The notes under the pieces: generated by a model
What the model saw: the letters and a program-made list of their open reading frames with translations, nothing else
Database searches by the model: none
What the model was told of the DNA's origin: nothing
Shown here: positions 39,946 through 43,336 of the stretch, one piece after another
Position numbering within the stretch: position 1 is the first letter of the stretch
How the letters are laid out: each line of letters opens with the position of its first letter
Program-made: the position numbers and the translations under genes
Origin: an uncultured Acidimicrobiales bacterium
Lineage (GTDB): Bacteria; Actinomycetota; Acidimicrobiia; Acidimicrobiales; SHLQ01
Direction of reading: 5' to 3'
Assembly: GCA_938023735.1 (NCBI GenBank)
Contig: CALJDK010000040.1
Location: forward strand, 1 to 43,336
Length of the DNA: 43,336 bases

Positions 39946-40485
39946 ATGGCCCGCTACTCCATCAGGTATGTCGGCGATCCGGTGCTTCGAGAAACGGCGA
40001 AGGACGTCACCGACATCGACGGCAAACTCGCAAAGATTGCTCGCGACATGTTTCCGGTCATGTACGACGCCCCGGGTATTGGTTTGGCAGCTCCACAGGT
40101 GGGCATCGCCAAGCGAATGTTCGTGTACGACTTCGGTGATGGACCCGGGGTACTCATCAACCCGGAGATCGTCGAGAGCGACGGCGAGTGGGTCTACGAA
40201 GAGGGCTGCCTTTCGGTACCGGGCTTGTCGTGGGAGATCACCCGACCAAAGCAGATTCATCTCGTTGGTTACGACATGGCGGGCGAAGAGGTCTCTATCG
40301 AAGCGGACGAACTCGAGTCGCGGCTGTATCAGCACGAGATGGATCACCTCGACGGCATCCTGCTGCTCGACCGCCTCGACGAAGAAACCCGGGTCGAAGC
40401 TCTCAAGACGATTCGTGAACTCGACTTCGCCTCGATGAGCAAGCGCAAGCGCGCCAAGATCGCCGACGACCTTTCGTTGCCGTAG
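39946..40485 (+). CDS. def: Peptide deformylase
   Basis: Removes the formyl group from nascent N-terminal methionine. 179 residues with all three motifs: GIGLAAPQVG (44-53), EGCLSVPG (86-93, metal Cys88) and QHEMDHLDG (metal His130, His134, catalytic Glu131). It is followed nine bases later by fmt, which adds the same formyl group to initiator tRNA. Leaderless-type start from the shared divergent promoter. Confidence 0.97.
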   Translation: MARYSIRYVGDPVLRETAKDVTDIDGKLAKIARDMFPVMYDAPGIGLAAPQVGIAKRMFVYDFGDGPGVLINPEIVESDGEWVYEEGCLSVPGLSWEITRPKQIHLVGYDMAGEEVSIEADELESRLYQHEMDHLDGILLLDRLDEETRVEALKTIRELDFASMSKRKRAKIADDLSLP

Positions 40486-40494
40486 CCGTTCTCG

Positions 40495-41412
40495 ATGCTC
40501 AAGCCACCACCTGAGACGGTTCGACGGATCGTCTACATGGGGACGCCAGCGATGGCGGTTCCACCGCTTGTCGCCCTTCACGAGGCCGGCTTCGACATTG
40601 CGTTGGTCGTAAGTGCGCCCGATAAGCGGCGGGGGAGAGGTAGCGAACTCAGTCCCACGCCGGTCAAAGCGAAGGCCATCGAGTTGGGGCTTCCCGTTTC
40701 CGAATCGATTCACGATGCGCTCGAGGTCGACGCCGACCTTGCCGTAGTCGTTGCGTTCGGACAGCTCATCAAGCCCGATGTGCTCGAACAGCTCGCCATG
40801 GTGAACTTGCACTTCTCGCTTCTTCCGCGATGGCGAGGCGCGGCCCCGGTCGAGCGGGCGATCTTGGAAGGCGACAGCGTTACCGGCGCCGGCGTCATGC
40901 AACTCGACGTCGGCCTCGACACCGGCGATATCTACGCCGAGGCCGAGGTGTCGATCGGCGACGATCAAACGGCCGATGAGCTTCGTGTCGAGCTGGTCGA
41001 GGTTGGGTCGCAGCTGCTGGTCGACACCCTTCGTGCTGGGCTCACGAACCCTCGACCTCAGATAGCCCACGACTCGTCGGCCGAGCCGGTGTACGCCCGC
41101 AAGATCTTCACCGACGACCTTCGCCTCGATTTCGACCGGCCGGCTGTCGAGCTTCACCGCATGGTCCGCGTCGGTAACGCTTGGACAACGTTTCGGGGGA
41201 AACGGTTCAAGGTGTGGCAGACCCGGATCGTCGACGATGAACGCGGGCTTCCCCCCGGGGCGGTCGAGGTTCGGGATAGCAAGGTGCTGGCTGGCGCCGG
41301 CGAAGGCGCGCTTGAGCTCGTGGTGGTGCAGCCCGAAGGGAAGGCCCGCCAGGATGCAAAGGCTTGGACGAACGGTGCGCAACCAACTGGTGACGAGCGG
41401 TTCGGAAGCTGA
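40495..41412 (+). CDS. fmt: Methionyl-tRNA formyltransferase
   Basis: Formylates initiator Met-tRNA. 305 residues: VYMGTPAMAVPPLVALHEAG at the start, the catalytic VNLHFSLLPRWRGAAPVERAILEGDSVTGAGVMQLDVGLDTGDI with His and Asp of the formyl-transfer site, and a C-terminal OB-like tRNA-binding domain (TTFRGKRFKVWQTRIV). It partners def and runs directly into rsmB with a one-base overlap (TGATG), as in mycobacterial fmt-fmu. Confidence 0.96.
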   Translation: MLKPPPETVRRIVYMGTPAMAVPPLVALHEAGFDIALVVSAPDKRRGRGSELSPTPVKAKAIELGLPVSESIHDALEVDADLAVVVAFGQLIKPDVLEQLAMVNLHFSLLPRWRGAAPVERAILEGDSVTGAGVMQLDVGLDTGDIYAEAEVSIGDDQTADELRVELVEVGSQLLVDTLRAGLTNPRPQIAHDSSAEPVYARKIFTDDLRLDFDRPAVELHRMVRVGNAWTTFRGKRFKVWQTRIVDDERGLPPGAVEVRDSKVLAGAGEGALELVVVQPEGKARQDAKAWTNGAQPTGDERFGS

Positions 41413-42587
41413 TGACGAACGGCAACAACAAGACGACCAAGTCGAACAAGTCGAAGAAAACAAAGAAGGCGCTCACCACCGCTCGCGACATTGCGCTTGA
41501 GGCCGTTATCCGTATCGAGCGCGACGGCGCGTACGCCAACCTGCTGCTTCAGCAAATGCTGGCCAACAGCCCGCTTGAGGCCCGCGATCGAGGGTTTGTC
41601 ACCGAACTGGTTTACGGCTCGACCCGAATGAAGCGGGCCTGTGACTATTTGGCCGATCGGTTTATCGCCGATCCGCCGCCGGTCGAGGCACGCGCCGCAT
41701 TGCGTTTGGGTGTGTACCAGCTGGTGTTTCTCGGTACGCCGCCCCACGCTGCGGTCAACGACACCGTCGAGGCAACGCCGCACAAGTTTCGTGGACTGGT
41801 CAATGCAGTGCTGCGGAAGGTCATCGACGCTCCGGTCTCGTATCCCACCGATGCCATTGCGCTCAGCTACCCCGATTGGCTGTTCGATCTGTTCATCGCC
41901 CAGTTCGGCGACGACAAGGGCCGTGCGCTTATGGCCGCGATGAACGAGCCCGCTGAAGTCATCGAGCGCGACGACGGATATCGACAGGACCGAAGCAGTC
42001 AAATGGTGGCGGCATTGGTGTCGGGTGATCTCGTGGCCGATATCTGCGCAGCCCCGGGCGGAAAGTCCACCTACATCGCCGGCGAGTCCGGCGGTGGGGC
42101 CATGGTGGCTGCCTCTGACCGTCGACTCAGCCGCGCTCGCCTGGTGAGCAACAACAGCGAACGACTTGGGCTCGACAACGTCACGTCGGTGGTTGCCGAC
42201 GGGCGTCAGCTTCCGTATCGCCCCGCCTCGTTCGACACGGTGCTGGTCGACGCTCCGTGTACCGGCCTTGGCGCCCTGCGACGCCGAGCCGATGCCCGTT
42301 GGCGGATTGGCGAGGAAGATGCGGCCCGGTTGTCGTCGCTTCAGGTCGAACTGGTTCTGGCTGCCCGCGACTTGGTGAAGGACGGCGGCGAGATCATCTA
42401 CAGCGTGTGCACCATCACCGATGCCGAATCAATCGACGTTGGCGACCAATTGGCCAAACTTGCCCCCGATCTCAAACCCATCGACGATTTCCCCGACGGC
42501 TGGGAGCGCTACGGCGCCGGCGCCCGATTGCTCCCCGACGCCACCAACGACGGCATGGCCGTAATCCGCTACCGCAAAACGAAATAG
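41412..42587 (+). CDS. rsmB: 16S rRNA m5C967 methyltransferase
   Basis: SAM-dependent cytosine-5 methylation of 16S rRNA. 391 residues: a Lys-rich N-terminus, a NusB-like helical domain (ARDIALEAVIRIERDGAYANLLLQQML ... FVTELVYGSTR) and a Rossmann methyltransferase with CAAPGGKSTYIA, VDAPCTGLGALRRRADARWR (catalytic Cys) and IYSVCTITDAES (second Cys). ATG overlaps the fmt stop by one base. Followed by a structured convergent gap. Confidence 0.96.
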   Translation: MTNGNNKTTKSNKSKKTKKALTTARDIALEAVIRIERDGAYANLLLQQMLANSPLEARDRGFVTELVYGSTRMKRACDYLADRFIADPPPVEARAALRLGVYQLVFLGTPPHAAVNDTVEATPHKFRGLVNAVLRKVIDAPVSYPTDAIALSYPDWLFDLFIAQFGDDKGRALMAAMNEPAEVIERDDGYRQDRSSQMVAALVSGDLVADICAAPGGKSTYIAGESGGGAMVAASDRRLSRARLVSNNSERLGLDNVTSVVADGRQLPYRPASFDTVLVDAPCTGLGALRRRADARWRIGEEDAARLSSLQVELVLAARDLVKDGGEIIYSVCTITDAESIDVGDQLAKLAPDLKPIDDFPDGWERYGAGARLLPDATNDGMAVIRYRKTK

Positions 42588-42595
42588 GGTTCCAG

Positions 42596-42644
42596 GGAAT
42601 AGAGCGGATAGGTCCGATTTCGAGTCTGCGGACCGCTCTATTCC
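42596..42644. terminator. 12-bp inverted repeat in the convergent rsmB/M50 gap
   Basis: GGAATAGAGCGG (42596-42607) and CCGCTCTATTCC (42633-42644) are perfect inverted copies; inside, TCCG/CGGA can form a second short stem, and GGTCCG/CGGACC offers a competing fold. The stem ends in A/T-rich pairs on its outer side. Position between convergent genes suggests a bidirectional terminator. Confidence 0.6.
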
Positions 42645-42656
42645 AAGGGCTGGCCC

Positions 42657-42673
42657 ATTGGCCTCCGGCCAAT
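42657..42673. repeat. 7-bp hairpin in the convergent gap
   Basis: ATTGGCC, loop TCC, GGCCAAT: perfect inverted repeat, the second of three hairpins in this 137-base gap. Confidence 0.6.
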
Positions 42674-42688
42674 CCGCGCAGCCCCCAG

Positions 42689-42723
42689 ACACCGTATTTC
42701 GTAGAGCCCGTATTTCACGGTGT
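42689..42723. terminator. 7-bp inverted repeat with internal direct repeats next to the M50 stop
   Basis: ACACCGT (42689-42695) and ACGGTGT (42717-42723) flank a 21-base loop. CCGTATTTC also occurs twice in direct orientation (42692-42700, 42708-42716). The structure ends one base from the stop codon of the minus-strand protease gene, so it may end that transcript. Confidence 0.5.
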
Positions 42724-42724
42724 G

Positions 42725-43336
42725 TTACTTCAAGTCGGTGGGTGCTTCGGCGGTTCCTGGGCGGTCTTTGAGGTCGCCTTGGCGTGGCGTCATTGGTGGG
42801 GCGATCCTTGCGGCGTCGCGGGACTTGCTGAAGACCGACAGGTTCTGCATGGCCATCGAGCCCAGGATGAACACGCCGTAGATTGCACCGAAGCCCCACG
42901 CAGTGACGAGCCAGATCGCGGCGGCAACGGCGAACACGACCGACACGATGGCCGCACGGCGCTGTCGGGTCTGACGGTCGCCCGGGATGAGGTCGGTCAT
43001 GATATGACCACCGTCGAGCGGAACGATCGGCAAAAGGTTGAATGCGCTCCACCCAAAGGTGGTGAACAGCGCGATGCGAATCAGCCGGTCGTTGAACGTG
43101 GTGGCTTCGAGAAGTTCGGCCCGATCGATGGCAAGTACCGCTGCGCCGAGTACCACGCCGGTGAGTGGGCCGGCAAAGCTGATGAAGATCGACTGAACCC
43201 GAGACGGAGCTTCTTGTAGGCGGTACCGCGTGAGGCCAGCCATCCCGGCCAAGGCGATCGACGGTGTGCCGATGACGCCTTGTGATTTGGCAGCAAAGGC
43301 ATGGCCGAACTCGTGGATGAGTACCGAGATGGCGCC
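42725..43336 (-). CDS. M50 site-2-protease-family membrane protease, 5' end outside window
   Basis: Zinc metalloprotease embedded in the membrane. The frame is open to the window edge, so the protein is N-terminally cut; 203 residues are visible. The zinc motif HEFGHAF is encoded at about 43301-43315 and the third-ligand motif NLLPIVPLDGGH lies near the middle of the visible part, both intact. Several hydrophobic segments surround them; the C-terminus is polar (APPMTPRQGDLKDRPG). No PDZ domain is visible in this part, and length suggests the short SpoIVFB/Rip3-like type rather than RseP. Substrate unknown. Convergent with rsmB. Confidence 0.88.
   Translation of the reverse strand, partial: GAISVLIHEFGHAFAAKSQGVIGTPSIALAGMAGLTRYRLQEAPSRVQSIFISFAGPLTGVVLGAAVLAIDRAELLEATTFNDRLIRIALFTTFGWSAFNLLPIVPLDGGHIMTDLIPGDRQTRQRRAAIVSVVFAVAAAIWLVTAWGFGAIYGVFILGSMAMQNLSVFSKSRDAARIAPPMTPRQGDLKDRPGTAEAPTDLK

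Noticed and set aside
1..43336. tRNA or rRNA genes, CRISPR arrays, insertion sequences, prophage or integrase genes
   Set aside because: I looked for cloverleaf ends, regularly spaced repeats, transposase DDE/HUH motifs and integrase motifs and saw none. A tRNAscan or ISfinder run would confirm.

Overview
The window is a GC-rich, densely packed bacterial chromosome segment. Gene order is that of an actinomycete backbone: rarA, alaS, ruvX, mltG, aroE, prepilin peptidase, aroB, M24 peptidase, efp and nusB, then pyrR, pyrB, pyrC, carA, carB, pyrD, pyrF, mihF, gmk, rpoZ, coaBC, metK, priA, def, fmt and rsmB. mihF and a PriA without a P-loop are actinobacterial hallmarks. The unusual lineage-type proteins between them fit an Acidimicrobiia-like member of the Actinomycetota; that placement is inference. 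I see no tRNA, rRNA, CRISPR, prophage, insertion sequence or integron, and no gene-free stretch longer than about 160 bases.

Layout. 1-8 kb is accessory: a family 2 glycosyltransferase, TauE-type permease, PPK2 polyphosphate kinase, a membrane protein with a sigma-region-2-like N-terminus, class II fructose bisphosphatase (glpX), and several lineage-type proteins including a C-terminal J-domain protein overlapping a small hydrolase. 8-15 kb: rarA, alaS, ruvX, mltG, aroE. 15-22 kb: a DUF4388-type protein with PFAPA repeats, prepilin peptidase, aroB, M24 peptidase, efp, nusB, GNAT and a small conserved ORF. 22-31 kb: a complete UMP operon whose genes overlap by 1-4 bases. 31-37 kb: mihF, gmk, rpoZ, coaBC, metK, priA. 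37-43 kb: a hypothetical, a CDF metal exporter, two methyltransferases, def-fmt-rsmB, and an M50 protease cut by the window edge.

The housekeeping genes are ordinary; the interest is in how they are expressed. (1) Many first-in-transcript genes carry TANNNT 6-7 bases before the start codon and no Shine-Dalgarno, which indicates leaderless mRNAs. (2) At 39.9 kb two such promoters face in opposite directions and share the same TA step, leaving 23 bp between two start codons. (3) The pyr operon opens with a PyrR-binding hairpin that exactly matches consensus, one base before the Shine-Dalgarno, and an intrinsic-terminator-like hairpin lies inside the first codons of pyrR. (4) aroE has no ATG/GTG/TTG able to give a whole protein; its best start is a CTG overlapping the previous stop (CTGA). 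pyrD shows the same CTGA junction. (5) A leaderless 22-codon ORF runs into aroB through GTGA. (6) Four short tandem duplications sit on stop codons.

I found no clearly new defence, mobile or biosynthetic system. The best candidates for undescribed biology are the expression architecture above and a few uncharacterised proteins (2745-3479, 4752-5747, 5826-6548, 15214-17016).
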